In this document: one piece after another, positions 44,636 to 54,374 of the stretch
Layout of the letters: each line of letters starts with the position of its first letter
Numbering within the stretch: position 1 is the stretch's first letter
Source of the DNA: PALSA-693 sp963781155
GTDB lineage: Bacteria > Actinomycetota > Acidimicrobiia > Acidimicrobiales > Palsa-688
Assembly: GCA_963781155.1 (NCBI GenBank)
Contig: CAWAEC010000006.1
Location: forward strand, 930,001 to 994,000
Length of the DNA stretch: 64,000 bases
Direction of reading: 5' to 3'
Position numbers and translations under genes: made by a program
Notes under the pieces: model-generated
What the model saw: only the letters and a program-made list of their open reading frames with translations
The model's database searches: none
What the model was told of the DNA's origin: nothing

Positions 44636-45766
44636 GTGATCCTCGATGCCCTTGACATCAGCCCAGAGGTCTTTGCCGCCGGGACCGGATGGGAGATCAA
44701 GGCCGAAGGGGCATGCCGGGGTGACGTGTGCGTGCCCCTGGCGGCTGCGGGCGACCCCTTCGACGTCATGGCAGCCGCTGAGGGGCTCGGAATGGCTGTC
44801 GTCTTCGACGAGGGTATCGGCCTGTGGGCGCTGGGACCCGAGTCCCTCTCCGGCCGGGCCCTCTCGACCGCTGAGGCTCCGGAGCTCGTGCTCCCAGACC
44901 TCGACGGCAACGAGTTCCGGCTCTCCTCGCTCCGTGGCCAGAAAGTCGTCCTCGTCTCCTGGGCGCCGTATTGAGGCTGCCGTATGGACCTGCCCGGGTG
45001 GCAGGCACTCCGGTACGAGCTCCGGCCCCTCGGCGTCGAAGTGGTGACCGTCGGCCTCGAAATGGGCGGCGCCGAGATCCTTCGGCCCTATGTCGAGCAC
45101 GCCAGCCCTGAGCACCCCTGCGTCGTCGATCAGCGCCACCAGATGGATGCGCTCTTTGGTGTGACCAACACCCCGAGCGCCGTCTGGGTCAACGAGCGGG
45201 GAACGATCGTCCGATCCCCTGAGTTGTGTGCGCCTCCGCCCGTCGGGCGACCCGACGCCCAGGGCAGCCTGCAGCCCCACGGGCCTCAAGACCTGGCGGC
45301 CGGTATCCCGGACCTGGTCGCGGACGGCATGCGCGCCAGGGCAGAAGATCCGCAGCGCTACGCGGACCGGCTCCGCGACTGGGCCCGGTTGGGCGCGAAG
45401 AGCCGCTATGCCCTCACGGCCGACGAGGTGATCGCCCGGTCGTGCCCGCGTCCGGTCGAGGCATCCGAGGCCGCCGCGCATTTCGAGCTCGCCCAGCACC
45501 TTTGGCGCCTCGAGGGGTTCAGTGGACGGACGCTTCGTCATTTCGAAGCGGCGCACACGCTCCAGCCTGACAACATCACGTACAAGCGCCAAGCCTACTC
45601 GGCGTACAGCTTCGGACGAAGCGACGACAACGAGTTTAGCCGGTTCTTGCAGTCCCCACGCGAGGGCGAGGAGTGGCCCTTCGTTTCGGATTACAACGCC
45701 GACATGGCGGCCCTCCAAGCCCAACTCCAACGCGAGCGAGCCGCTCGCCAACAAGCCTCCGGGTAG
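44636..45766 (+). CDS. Redoxin-like protein with in-frame TGA: candidate selenoprotein
   Basis: Read through one TGA at 44972-44974 it is 376 residues. GTG 44636 has AGGGAG at 44624-44629. N-terminal part: EGACRGDVCVPL, LGMAVVFDEGIGLWALG. The thioredoxin-like fold starts at LVLPDLDGNEFRLSSLRGQK and VVLVSWAPY; then TGA and GCRMDLPGWQALRYELRPLG. Cysteine is expected right after WAPY, in the redox site of redoxins, so UGC reads as Sec-Gly-Cys. The fold continues to CVVDQRHQMDALFGVTNTPS with the cis-Pro, then a helical tail with TPR-like segments. The 264 codons after TGA keep full coding character. Alternatives: Cys-to-stop mutation or a base error. Confidence 0.7.
44989..45005 (+). promoter_or_regulatory. 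Hairpin with bacterial SECIS geometry
   Basis: cctgcc (44989-44994) pairs perfectly with ggcagg (45000-45005) around the loop cgggt (44995-44999). The loop begins 20 nt after the TGA at 44972-44974 and has G at its second position; stem length 6 bp. This agrees with the bacterial SECIS pattern as I know it (short loop with an early G, 4-16-bp stem, 16-37 nt after UGA). GC-rich DNA forms chance hairpins, so this supports but does not prove Sec insertion. Confidence 0.5.
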
Positions 45767-46306
45767 AGGAACCGCCCGCCGGGCCGCAAGGCACGAGCGA
45801 CCGCCCGGCAACAAGGTGGCCTCCGATCGACATCAGGCGTGTGCAACGCCGCCCGGGACCGGCTCGCCGGGTGACGTCCTGAGTGCGTCGGCGCCTTCGA
45901 CGTTGAATTGGAGGAGTCCCCGGTCGAGCCAAGATCCCCGTCGGCTCCGAATAGGAGCCCGCGACGCCCGCCGCTGCTATGGGCGCCAACTCGTGCACGA
46001 ACCGGTCGGCCAGCTGCGGGGCGACTCTGGCGGCGAAGTCCCCCGACGCCTACACCGGGCTTTGGATGGTGTTGTTGAACCGTTTTCGGGGGCCGTGCTC
46101 CTTACCCCAGGAAGGCCGCGACCGCGATGGCGTGGCCGGGAGCGTTTGCCTGCCAGCAGCGAGCCTGAGCTCGCCTCCACATGAACGAGAGGAGACCACA
46201 CGACGATGCTCGCCCCGTCCAGCCTGCTGGTCGATCTCGGCGGGTGGCATTCCCTGTATGTTCCCACCCTTTCGTGGGGCGTCCCCATCACGCGAGCTAC
46301 TTATCT
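45767..46306. other. Gene-free stretch up to the ISNCY element
   Basis: About 540 bp between the redoxin gene and the insertion sequence. Overlapping short frames exist on both strands, none with family features. Its right end holds the left copy of the ATCT target duplication. Confidence 0.45.
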
Positions 46307-47909
46307 ACTTGCCCCTGAAAAACTCGGGGTAGGTCCTCGCGGTTTTCGCCCCGATCGGCGATGATGGCCTCGACCCGTAGGACTGGTACGGATCGAGGCC
46401 ATCATGTTGAGAACGGTAAACGCTCAGCCCACCCTGTGGGAAGCGATCCTGCCCGAGATGTGCCTCGGGTTGCCTGACGAGTTGGAGGGGGTCGACCGGC
46501 TGTTGGACGACTCGGGATTCTTCGAGCCGTTTAGGGCGCACTTCCACTCGGTGCTCGGGCGGCCGTCGGTGCCGATCGAGACGTACCTGCGGCTGATGTT
46601 CTTGAAGTACCGCTATCGATTGGGCTTCGAGCCGCTGTGCCGGGAGGTCGCCGACTCGATCTCCTGGCAGCGTTTCTGCCGGATCCCCCTCGGCGTGGCG
46701 GTCCCGCACCCGACCACGCTGATGAAGATCACGACCCGCTGCGGGTCGTCGGCCGTCGACGGTCTCAACGAGGCGCTGCTGGCCACAGCCGTGGCGGCGA
46801 AGCTCCTAAAGACCGACCGGGTCCGGGCCGATACCACGGTGGTTCCCGCGGATGTCGCCTACCCGACCGACTCGGGACTGCTGGCCAAGGGCGTGGCCAA
46901 GATGGCCAAAGCGGTCCAGCGTCTGAAGGCCGGTGGCCTCGCCCCCCGGGTCAAGACCCGAGACCGCACCCATCTGGTGCGGCGTCACGCCCGCTCGATC
47001 GGGGCGAACCTCCGTCGGCGAACCGAGGAGGCAAAGGGCGAGGTCATGGCCATCAATGCCCGTATGGCCCGCATCGCCTCCGACGCCATCCGCGAGGCCC
47101 GTCGGGTGGCGGTCAACGCCCGACGGAGACTCCGCCAACTGGGCCGGGCTGCGCCAGCCAGGCTCGAAGTCGTCGCCAACGACCTCGAGGTGACCGCAGA
47201 GCGGGTGGCCCGCATCGCCCGCCAGACCCGCCAACGCCTGGCCGGCAACGTGCCCGACGGGTCCACCCGTCTGGTGTCGCTGCACGACCCTGACGCCCGG
47301 CCCATCCGCAAGGGTCGGCTGGGTAAGCCGGTCGAGTTCGGTTACAAGGCCCAGGTGGTCGACAACGAGGACGGCATCGTCGTCGACCACGCCGTCTTCA
47401 TCGGCAACCCACCCGATGCCCCCATGCTCGCTCCGGCGATCCAGCGCATCAGCCAGCGGGCCAACGTCGTCCCCGACGCGGTCACCGCCGACCGCGGCTA
47501 TGGCGAGGCGGCCGTCGGCGAATCGCTCCGCGAACTCGGCGTTCGCCAGGTGGTGCTTCCGACCAAGGGCAAACCCAGCGCCGCCCGACGAGCGGTCGAG
47601 AACCAGGAGTCGTTCCAAGACCTGGTCCGGTGGCGGACAGGAAGCGAGGGACGCATCAGCTGCCTCAAACGAGACTTCGGATGGAACAGGACCCGCATCG
47701 ACGGACTCGAAGGCACCAAGACCTGGTGCGGCCACGGGGTCTTCAACCACAACCTGGTCAAGATCGCAACGCTGGTCAGCTCCCAATGATCACGATCGAC
47801 CGGCAGACAACCCTGAACACATCGAGATCGGGGCCGACCCCGACCTCACGCCCCTGAACCAAGTGCCCAACGGAACCCTCCGCTCACATCGGCTTTTTCA
47901 GGGGCAAGT
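46307..47909 (+). mobile_element. ISNCY-like insertion sequence with ATCT target duplication
   Basis: 1603 bp. The ends are acttgcccctgaaaaa at 46307-46322 and its exact reverse complement at 47894-47909, a perfect 16-bp inverted repeat. ATCT flanks it at 46303-46306 and 47910-47913 (a T before each copy leaves 5 bp possible). One intact transposase gene is inside. No recognisable gene is interrupted. Confidence 0.85.
46404..47789 (+). CDS. ISNCY-family (DDE) transposase
   Basis: 461 residues, intact. The N-terminal domain contains RPSVPIETYLRLMFLKYRYR and LGFEPLCREVADSISWQRFC (DUF772-like), the first acid lies in RVRADTTVVPADVAYPTDSG, a long Arg-rich helical insertion follows at about residues 150-270, then GRLGKPVEFGYKAQVVDNED, the second acid in VTADRGYGEAAVGESL, and the C-terminal RISCLKRDFGWNRTRIDGLE carrying the Glu. 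I assign ISNCY from the overall pattern; IS5/IS1182 relatives are the alternative. Confidence 0.85.
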   Translation: MLRTVNAQPTLWEAILPEMCLGLPDELEGVDRLLDDSGFFEPFRAHFHSVLGRPSVPIETYLRLMFLKYRYRLGFEPLCREVADSISWQRFCRIPLGVAVPHPTTLMKITTRCGSSAVDGLNEALLATAVAAKLLKTDRVRADTTVVPADVAYPTDSGLLAKGVAKMAKAVQRLKAGGLAPRVKTRDRTHLVRRHARSIGANLRRRTEEAKGEVMAINARMARIASDAIREARRVAVNARRRLRQLGRAAPARLEVVANDLEVTAERVARIARQTRQRLAGNVPDGSTRLVSLHDPDARPIRKGRLGKPVEFGYKAQVVDNEDGIVVDHAVFIGNPPDAPMLAPAIQRISQRANVVPDAVTADRGYGEAAVGESLRELGVRQVVLPTKGKPSAARRAVENQESFQDLVRWRTGSEGRISCLKRDFGWNRTRIDGLEGTKTWCGHGVFNHNLVKIATLVSSQ

Positions 47910-48008
47910 ATCTAAGGACAGCACGGGCTTCTCGGTCGGACTGGCGAGCTAATTCCCCGGTGGCAATTCGGATACCGGAATCTGGTTGCGCCTGCTATCG
48001 TTGCAGGC

Positions 48009-49138
48009 GTGCTACCTGACGACGCGCAAATCATTTCTGTCGACGACCACGTTGTCGAGCCCCCGAACGTGTGGCAGGACCTGCTGCCCGCCAAGTTCAA
48101 GGAGTTGGGCCCACGGGGCGTTCGCGACGACGAAGGTCGGGACGTGTGGATGTTCGAGGGGACCCCCCGCTTCAACGGTGGCCTCGGCGCGGTCGCCGGG
48201 AAGGACCGCGAGGACAGTACGGCACCGACCCCGTCAGCTACCGCGAGATGCTGCCCGGATGCTACGACATCAAGGCGCGGCTTCAGGATATGGACGTGGA
48301 CGGGATACACGCTGAGCTGTGCTTCCCGACCTTCCCGGGGTTTGCCGGCAACACGTTCTACGCGGCCGAGGACAAGGACCTAGCGACAGCCTGCGTGTCC
48401 GCCTACAACGACTGGCTGATCGAGGAGTGGTGCGGGGCGGACTCTGGACGCCAGATCCCGATCGTGCTCGTGCCGTTCTGGGACGTGGAGCGCACCGTCG
48501 CAGAAATACGGCGGGTGGCGGACAAGGGGGCCAAGGCGATCACCTTCACCGAGGCGCCACATGCCATCGGGCTGCCCTCGTTCCACACCGCGCATTGGGA
48601 CCCGGTGTTTGCGGCGGCCCAGGACGCCGACCTGCCGCTGTGCATGCACTTCGGCAGCGGGGGCACCCCGGCGATCGCGCCGGGTGGGCCGTTCACCGCG
48701 GCCATCGCCCTGTTCGGACTGAACTCTCAGCAGTGCACAGTCGAGCTGGTGAACTCTCGCATCTTCGAGCGCTTTCCCCGTCTCAAGGTGGCCCTGTCGG
48801 AGGGCGGCATAGGCTGGATGCCCTACATCCTCGAGCGCTGCGACTATACCTGGGAACGCCACCGCTTTTATACCGGGATGGAGGACGCCAAGCGGCCGTC
48901 GGAGATCTTCCGCGACCACATCTACGGCTGCTTCATCTACGACGACGCGGGGCTCAAGAACATCGACCTCATCGGCGAGGACAACGTCATGTTTGAGTGC
49001 GACTACCCGCACTCCGACAGCAACTGGCCTCACACCCGCAAGATGCTCGCCGAATCGCTCCGCAACATCCCAGACGAGAAGGCCCGCAAGATCGTCGAGG
49101 GCAACGCCCGGAAGCTCTTCAACTTCCCCCGTCAATGA
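48009..49138 (+). pseudogene. Amidohydrolase-2 family gene, one frameshift
   Basis: GTG 48009 begins LPDDAQIISVDDHVVEPPNV with the DxH metal pair. Near 48220 a base is missing (agtacggc where agttacggc is expected) and reading continues TDPVSYREMLPGCYDIKARL to the end. Later landmarks are LPLCMHFGSGGTPAIAPGGP, FPRLKVALSEGGIGWMPYIL and DNVMFECDYPHSDSNWPHTR. Repaired length is about 376. The lesion is a lost T in a TT pair, so a sequencing error is quite possible. First of three tandem paralogues. Confidence 0.85.
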
Positions 49139-49220
49139 GAGGGCCACAGTAGTGCCGGCGGTCTAGCATCGCTGGGAGACGCAGTTATTTTATCGTTGCC
49201 TCGGAAAGGGGGTTTCTTTT

Positions 49221-50627
49221 ATGGAACCGATGTCGAAGTCGTTTTCGGTGTTTGATTGTGATGCTCACATCAATGATCCGACGAGGATTTGGGAGTATGT
49301 GCCTGAGTCGAAGCGGGAAGTTGTCCGGGAGACGTATTGGCGGGATGAGTCCGAGGCGTGGTTGAACGGGACGCAGCGCGTCTTGGGCGGTGGTAATGGC
49401 CAGTTCCCGGGCTACAACCCGATCTGTATCGCGGGGCCGCAGATGAACAAGAAGATCATGCGCAAGCTGAACACCTTGCCGCTGACGCCGGAGCAGAAGG
49501 CCTACCTGCATCATGACGGTGCTCTCGATCCCCACGCGCGGATCAAGGAGATGGACCTGATGGGGATCGATCAGGTCTTGGTGATCCCGACGATGGTGAT
49601 CATGCATCTGCCGTTCGCCCGGAACCTGGAGGGCTTGGACGCGTTCTGCCAGGCGTATAACAATTTCTTGGTGGACTGGTGCGGGGAGGAGCGCGGCCGG
49701 CTGTTCGGTGCGGCGCTGTTGCCGGTGCAGGATCCCGAGCGGGCGGCCAAGGAGATACATCGAGCGGCGGGGCTCGGCCACCCGGTGGGACTCATCCGTC
49801 CGATCGACGCCAACGCTCTCTACCCCAACGACGACGCTCCGTCGATGATGGCGGACGGCGGTCCGTACGATGCGGTGTTCCGGGCGTTCGAGGAGACGGG
49901 GATGGTTTTGGGGATGCACACCTTTCCCGCTCCGAGCTACCCGCACCCCTTGGGCAGCGAGTACCTGGCGTCGCCCGGGGAGCTGTTTACCCGTTCCGGG
50001 ACCGATTCCCAGACGTTCTCGTTCGTGCACGAGATGCAGGTGTGGTTGGCCCAGGTGCTGCTGACCGGGTTCTTGGACCGTTACCCGAAGTTAAAGATGG
50101 CGGTCTTCGAGTCGAACGCGGAGTGGCTGGCCAACACCCTGGACACTTGCGATCGGTACTTCGAGCTGTACGCCAACGAGCGTCCGGCTCACGCCAAGCG
50201 GCTGCCGTCGGAGGCGTTCCACGAGCAGTGCGTGATCAGCTTCGAGTCCGACGAGACCGGCGTATTCCGTCAGTGGAAGCTGTACGAGGAGATCGGGATC
50301 TGGGCGTCGGACGCCTACCACCACGACGGGGCGGACTCGTGGTCGGCGATCAGGAACATGAACCAGGCCGGGGTACCCGCCGACGTGCAGGCACGACTGC
50401 TCGGCGAGAACGCCCGAAAGATCTACGGGATCGAGGCCAAGCTGTTCGTCACCGAGGAGCCGCCTCCGATCGAGCGCCCCGAATGGTTCCCCCAAGGGCC
50501 CGAACTCGACGATTGGGCCGACAAAGTGGCTCATCCCCGCGAGCACGCCGCCGAGCTGGCCCGCCTGGCCGAGGCCGAGGGAAGCGCCATCGCGGCCGGA
50601 GGTGTCAGGGTCGGGGTCGGCTACTGA
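49221..50627 (+). CDS. Amidohydrolase-2 family protein
   Basis: 468 residues, intact. The N-terminal metal motif is VFDCDAHINDPTRIWEYVPE; the barrel continues MDLMGIDQVLVIPTMVIMHL, GLIRPIDANALYPNDDAPSM, GMVLGMHTFPAPSYPHPLGS and LKMAVFESNAEWLANTLDTC, and the late Asp is in EIGIWASDAYHHDGADSW. Longer than its neighbours, with an acidic C-terminal tail. A strong GGAAAGGGGG precedes the ATG. Probably a metal-dependent decarboxylase or hydrolase of a cyclic acid. It shares a TGATG junction with the next gene. Confidence 0.9.
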   Translation: MEPMSKSFSVFDCDAHINDPTRIWEYVPESKREVVRETYWRDESEAWLNGTQRVLGGGNGQFPGYNPICIAGPQMNKKIMRKLNTLPLTPEQKAYLHHDGALDPHARIKEMDLMGIDQVLVIPTMVIMHLPFARNLEGLDAFCQAYNNFLVDWCGEERGRLFGAALLPVQDPERAAKEIHRAAGLGHPVGLIRPIDANALYPNDDAPSMMADGGPYDAVFRAFEETGMVLGMHTFPAPSYPHPLGSEYLASPGELFTRSGTDSQTFSFVHEMQVWLAQVLLTGFLDRYPKLKMAVFESNAEWLANTLDTCDRYFELYANERPAHAKRLPSEAFHEQCVISFESDETGVFRQWKLYEEIGIWASDAYHHDGADSWSAIRNMNQAGVPADVQARLLGENARKIYGIEAKLFVTEEPPPIERPEWFPQGPELDDWADKVAHPREHAAELARLAEAEGSAIAAGGVRVGVGY

Positions 50628-51904
50628 TGGGCGTGGTCGTCGACGTCGACAGCCACGTCTACGAACCGGTCGCAGTCTGGGACGTGTACGTCCCGCCCGA
50701 GCTTCGAGGGCTCGCCCGCTCGGCCTTCTATCACGAAGTCGACTCTGAGGGTAACCCTCTCACTATTCTAAACGGGGCGCTCGGCCCCGAGCTCAACCGA
50801 TCCCGACTGGTTCGCCAGGCCATCTGGCGACCGGGAATGACCCCGCAGAGCATCGGCCGGCTCGACCCGGACGTATTCCAGCCCCTTACACCAGGGGCGT
50901 CGGACCCCGTAGCCCGGCTGACGGATATGGACGCGATGGGGGTGGACGTGGGGGTCGTCTTCCCCACGTTGTTCACCGAGTACCTGCCCCTCGTCGAGAA
51001 CCCGGACGCCGCAGCCGTGCTCGCCCGGGCCTACAACGACTGGGTTTGGGACTTCGCTGCCCAAGGAGCCAACCGGCTCCACCCGGTCGCGCTTATCCCC
51101 ATGCACGCCCCCCTGCTAGCTCAGAAGGAGCTCGACCGGGTTGCTGAGAAGGGGTTCACCTCGGTCATGATCCGCCCGGCGTTCCATCACGCCCCAGTGC
51201 TAGATGATCACAGCCCCGAGGGCCAGATGCGCAACGGGGTCCGTCGGATGATGACCGCCGCCAACGGTGGCGCCGACCAGGGCTCGCGCACCTTCATCGA
51301 GGACGTCCCCTACCGGCCAGTCTGGCGGCACATCGACCAGCTCGGCCTTGTGGCATGCGTCCATCCCAGCCTGGGCATCGCAGGCGTCGACGCTGTGTCG
51401 AGCGGAGGGTTCGCCGAGCGGGTGTCGCGGCGCCTGGGCGCCACCCACACCGTCGCCGAGCCGATCGCCTACATGCAAGACGCCGACGTTTTCGTGACTG
51501 CGGCCTTGTTCCACGGCTTGCTCGAGGATCACCCGTCGTTGCGCTTGGCCATCCTCCACGCGGGGGTCAGCTGGGTACCCCTCGCATTGGAGAAAAGCGA
51601 AACCTACCTGTGGCTCTCCCCCCAGTTCGGTCACGCCAACGTTTGCCTCGAACCAGAAGAGGTTTGGGACCGCCACCCCCTACTGGTCAGCTTCGACGGA
51701 TGGGAGAAACCGGTCGCCCGGATGCCCGACCGGCTCGGTCCCAAGGCAGGGTGGGGATCCCGCTACCCGCACCACGACACCTCGACACCATCCGAAGCCC
51801 GAGCCATGCTCGAAACCGAAGGAGTTGCCCAGGACCTCATCGACGACCTCCTCGGAGGCCACGCCGCAGAGCTCTTCCGGCTCCACCAGACCGTGGGCGG
51901 CTAA
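50627..51904 (+). CDS. Amidohydrolase-2 family protein
   Basis: 425 residues; ATG 50627 overlaps the previous stop by one base (TGATG), so translation is coupled. The metal motif is VVDVDSHVYEPVAVWDVYVP; then MDAMGVDVGVVFPTLFTEYL, VMIRPAFHHAPVLDDHSPEG, LVACVHPSLGIAGVDAVSSG, LRLAILHAGVSWVPLALEKS and the late Asp region VSFDGWEKPVARMPDRLGPK. The three paralogues in a row may form mixed oligomers or act on successive acids. Substrate unknown. Confidence 0.9.
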   Translation: MGVVVDVDSHVYEPVAVWDVYVPPELRGLARSAFYHEVDSEGNPLTILNGALGPELNRSRLVRQAIWRPGMTPQSIGRLDPDVFQPLTPGASDPVARLTDMDAMGVDVGVVFPTLFTEYLPLVENPDAAAVLARAYNDWVWDFAAQGANRLHPVALIPMHAPLLAQKELDRVAEKGFTSVMIRPAFHHAPVLDDHSPEGQMRNGVRRMMTAANGGADQGSRTFIEDVPYRPVWRHIDQLGLVACVHPSLGIAGVDAVSSGGFAERVSRRLGATHTVAEPIAYMQDADVFVTAALFHGLLEDHPSLRLAILHAGVSWVPLALEKSETYLWLSPQFGHANVCLEPEEVWDRHPLLVSFDGWEKPVARMPDRLGPKAGWGSRYPHHDTSTPSEARAMLETEGVAQDLIDDLLGGHAAELFRLHQTVGG

Positions 51905-52077
51905 GAACATCCCTACAGAAATACGGTCACGTAACTACACGGACGTGATAATGGATCTCCACTAAGGGCTCATCGCCGGTTTGGTTCTACGATGAGGGTT
52001 TAGTTCCAGTCGCCGTGAAATGTGTGGGCGGTGACGGGGATTGCGGCCATGGTGGCGTCGCTGATCTTGCGGTGACG

Positions 52078-52834
52078 GAGATGGAACGCGATCGGCAGGG
52101 CGCCACCCTCGACGTGCCGTCGGACGGGCGGCTGGTACTGGCATCGGCGCTCGATGGATGCTCGATGACTACATCCAGTCCGGCATCCCGTTCGATCCGC
52201 CCGGCGTGCGCATTGGCCGCCTCAAGGGATCTTTGACTATCCTCAAGGGCTGCTTCGCAGATCAGCCGTTCGCGTTTCGCGGGTAGGCACTACCAGGTTC
52301 GGGATTACAACAGCCGCCCCAAGCCCGTACAAAAGCCCCATCCGCCCATGCTCATCGGCGGCGGCGCTCGACGGATGCTACGCCGGGCCGGGCGCGAGGC
52401 CGACATCGTCGGCATTAACTTCGACGTCCGCTCAGATGCCGCGAAAGCGCCGTACACGCCTGTCGTTGGAGGCGTGATGACCGCGGCCGCGGCCCGTACC
52501 GGCACCGCCGATGCGGTCGACCGAAAGATCGCCTGGGTGCGCGAGGGGGCCGGAGACCGATTCGATCACCTCGAGTTCAATATCACGAGCTTCGTCACCC
52601 GGGTCACCGATGACGTGGACGGGACTGCCGCCCGGATCGGGGCCCGTATCGGTCTGGGCAGCAAGGAGATTCTCGAAATCCGTTTGTCCTCATCGGCCCC
52701 GCTCAGGACATCGTCGACACACTGATCGCGCGCCGCGAGCGGTTCGGCCTGAACTACTGGACGTTTCCCATTCCCAGCATCCCCGATGCATATAGCCAGC
52801 TCGCTCCCGTGGTCGAGCGCCTGACCGAGAACTG
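52078..52834 (+). pseudogene. LLM-class oxidoreductase, multiply frameshifted
   Basis: Pieces in order: ATLDVPSDGRLVL, then GIGARWMLDDYIQSGIPFDP and GVRIGRLKGSLTILKGCFAD up to FAFRG and a stop, then RHYQVRDYNSRPKPVQKPHP, GARRMLRRAGREADIVGINF and, after another shift near 52690, AQDIVDTLIARRERFGLNYW to the stop. At least three frame changes and loss of the first 90 residues. The order fits F420-type LLM enzymes of the group with SGIP.DPPGVRI. Clearly dead. Confidence 0.75.
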
Positions 52835-52901
52835 ACCGCCTCGGCATCGCGATCCTTCATTATCGGCAGGGCTCTGACTGTGAGAAGCTGGACGATCAAA
52901 C

Positions 52902-52930
52902 TTGCAATCGTTCAAGCCTGAGTCTATGGT
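52902..52930 (+). promoter_or_regulatory. Probable promoter of the substrate-binding protein gene
   Basis: TTGCAA (52902-52907) and TATGGT (52925-52930) are 17 bp apart, 30 bp upstream of the GTG start. GGGAGG at 52949-52954 is the ribosome site. Confidence 0.45.
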
Positions 52931-52960
52931 TATGGACTGAAGAACAGGGGGAGGGACACA

Positions 52961-54295
52961 GTGAATCACAGGTACACGGCGTTGGCCGTTGCCGGCGCCC
53001 TGGTAGCGATGATCGCGGCGGCATGCTCGAGCAGCAAGCCTTCGTCGAGTGCAAACACCAGTGCGACGACCGCATCGAACGGCACTACGGCCACCTCAAC
53101 CGCGGGTAACACGGCGAGCGCGCCGGGCATAACGCCGACGACGATCAAGCTTGGGTATATCACGTCGGTGACCGGGGTTTCCTCCGCCGGTTTCTCTGAC
53201 GGGTTCGCCGCGGCGGAGGCCCGCGCCGATGTGCAGAACGCCGCAGGCGGCATCGACGGCCGGAAGATCGAGTTGGTCCAGGTGGACGATCAGTCGACTC
53301 CGGCCGGGGACTTGGCTGCCGCACAGCAGCTCGTCTCGCAGGGTGTCTTCGGGGTGGTCGACTACTCGGCGTTCACCTTCGGCGGCTACAAGGTCTTGCA
53401 AGAAGCCGGCCTCCCTGTGACGGGGTACTCGTTCGATGGGCCGGAGTGGGGGGTGGAGCCGAACAGCAACATGTTCAGCTTCTTGCCGCCCGAGTCCACG
53501 GCCTGGAACGGCAAGTACTACTACTACAACGTCACCGGGAAGTTCCTTTCGGAGATCGGCTCCAAGAAGCCGGCCGGCTTTGCCTACGGAATCTCACCCT
53601 CGTCGACTGCCAGCATCAAGGTGATCTATGAGGGCGCCTCGCAGAACGGACTCTCGGACTGCTATGCCAACTATTCCGTGCCCTTCGGCGGTGTCGACTT
53701 CACGGCCGACGTCCTGCAGGTCAAGGCGGCCGGTTGCGACAGCGTGATCGGGTCGTTCGTGGACAGCTCGGACCAGGCGCTGGCCGCGGCGGTGAACAAC
53801 GCAGGCCTCAACAACGTGAAGAAGCTCTGGTTCACTGGCTACGACAGCAACTCACTGTCCACGGCGGCCACCAGGGCCACCTTCCAGGACTCGTACTTCC
53901 AGAACCCCATAATCTGGGACGCCAACATCCCGCCGGTTGGCGCGATGCTCGCCAATCTGGCCAAGTACGACCCGAGCTTCCATGCCGGTGACCTGCCGGA
54001 CTTCGGCACGTGGGGTTCATACATCGCCACAGACCTGATGATCAAGGGCCTTCAGCTGGCCGGGCAGAACCCCACCCGGCAGTCCTTCATCAGCCACCTG
54101 CGCCAGGTGAGCGCCTACAATGCGGGCGGAGTCCTGCCGAGTCCGACCAGCTTCACCAACTTCGGCACCCCGCAGATGATGCCCGCTACCGGCTGCACCA
54201 ACTTCGTGCAACTGGTGAACGGCGCTTTCGTCAACGCGGATCCAAACCAGACGCCGGTGTGCACCGGCCTCGTAACCTTCCCGGCAAGCACCTAG
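52961..54295 (+). CDS. ABC-type branched-chain amino-acid/urea-like substrate-binding lipoprotein
   Basis: 444 residues. The signal ends in lipobox IAAAC with a lipidated Cys, followed by a Ser/Thr-rich linker. The mature type I periplasmic fold starts TTIKLGYITSVTGVSSAGFS and has GGIDGRKIELVQVDDQSTPA, AAAQQLVSQGVFGVVDYSAF, AGCDSVIGSFVDSSDQALAA and a C-terminal ATDLMIKGLQLAGQNPT. LivJ-like receptors in catabolic clusters often bind aromatic or steroid acids. No permease or ATPase genes adjoin; a hairpin downstream suggests it is transcribed alone, so it would work with distant partners. Confidence 0.92.
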   Translation: MNHRYTALAVAGALVAMIAAACSSSKPSSSANTSATTASNGTTATSTAGNTASAPGITPTTIKLGYITSVTGVSSAGFSDGFAAAEARADVQNAAGGIDGRKIELVQVDDQSTPAGDLAAAQQLVSQGVFGVVDYSAFTFGGYKVLQEAGLPVTGYSFDGPEWGVEPNSNMFSFLPPESTAWNGKYYYYNVTGKFLSEIGSKKPAGFAYGISPSSTASIKVIYEGASQNGLSDCYANYSVPFGGVDFTADVLQVKAAGCDSVIGSFVDSSDQALAAAVNNAGLNNVKKLWFTGYDSNSLSTAATRATFQDSYFQNPIIWDANIPPVGAMLANLAKYDPSFHAGDLPDFGTWGSYIATDLMIKGLQLAGQNPTRQSFISHLRQVSAYNAGGVLPSPTSFTNFGTPQMMPATGCTNFVQLVNGAFVNADPNQTPVCTGLVTFPAST

Positions 54296-54332
54296 CCGGC
54301 GAGCCGGGTGGGCGGCAGACACAGGATGACGA

Positions 54333-54374
54333 GACGGCCCAGCGTGGATTCCGAGGAATCCAGCCCGGGCCGTC
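54333..54374 (+). terminator. Hairpin after the substrate-binding protein gene
   Basis: gacggccc (54333-54340) pairs with gggccgtc (54367-54374), and an inner stem ggatt/aatcc (54346-54350, 54357-54361) stacks within. It starts 37 bp after the stop codon. No U-run follows, so it may end transcription weakly or protect the 3' end. The rest of 54296-54960 holds no supportable gene. Confidence 0.5.

Noticed and set aside
45767..46306. A gene interrupted by the ISNCY-like element
   Set aside because: Joining the flanks at ATCT gives no frame with family features on either strand.
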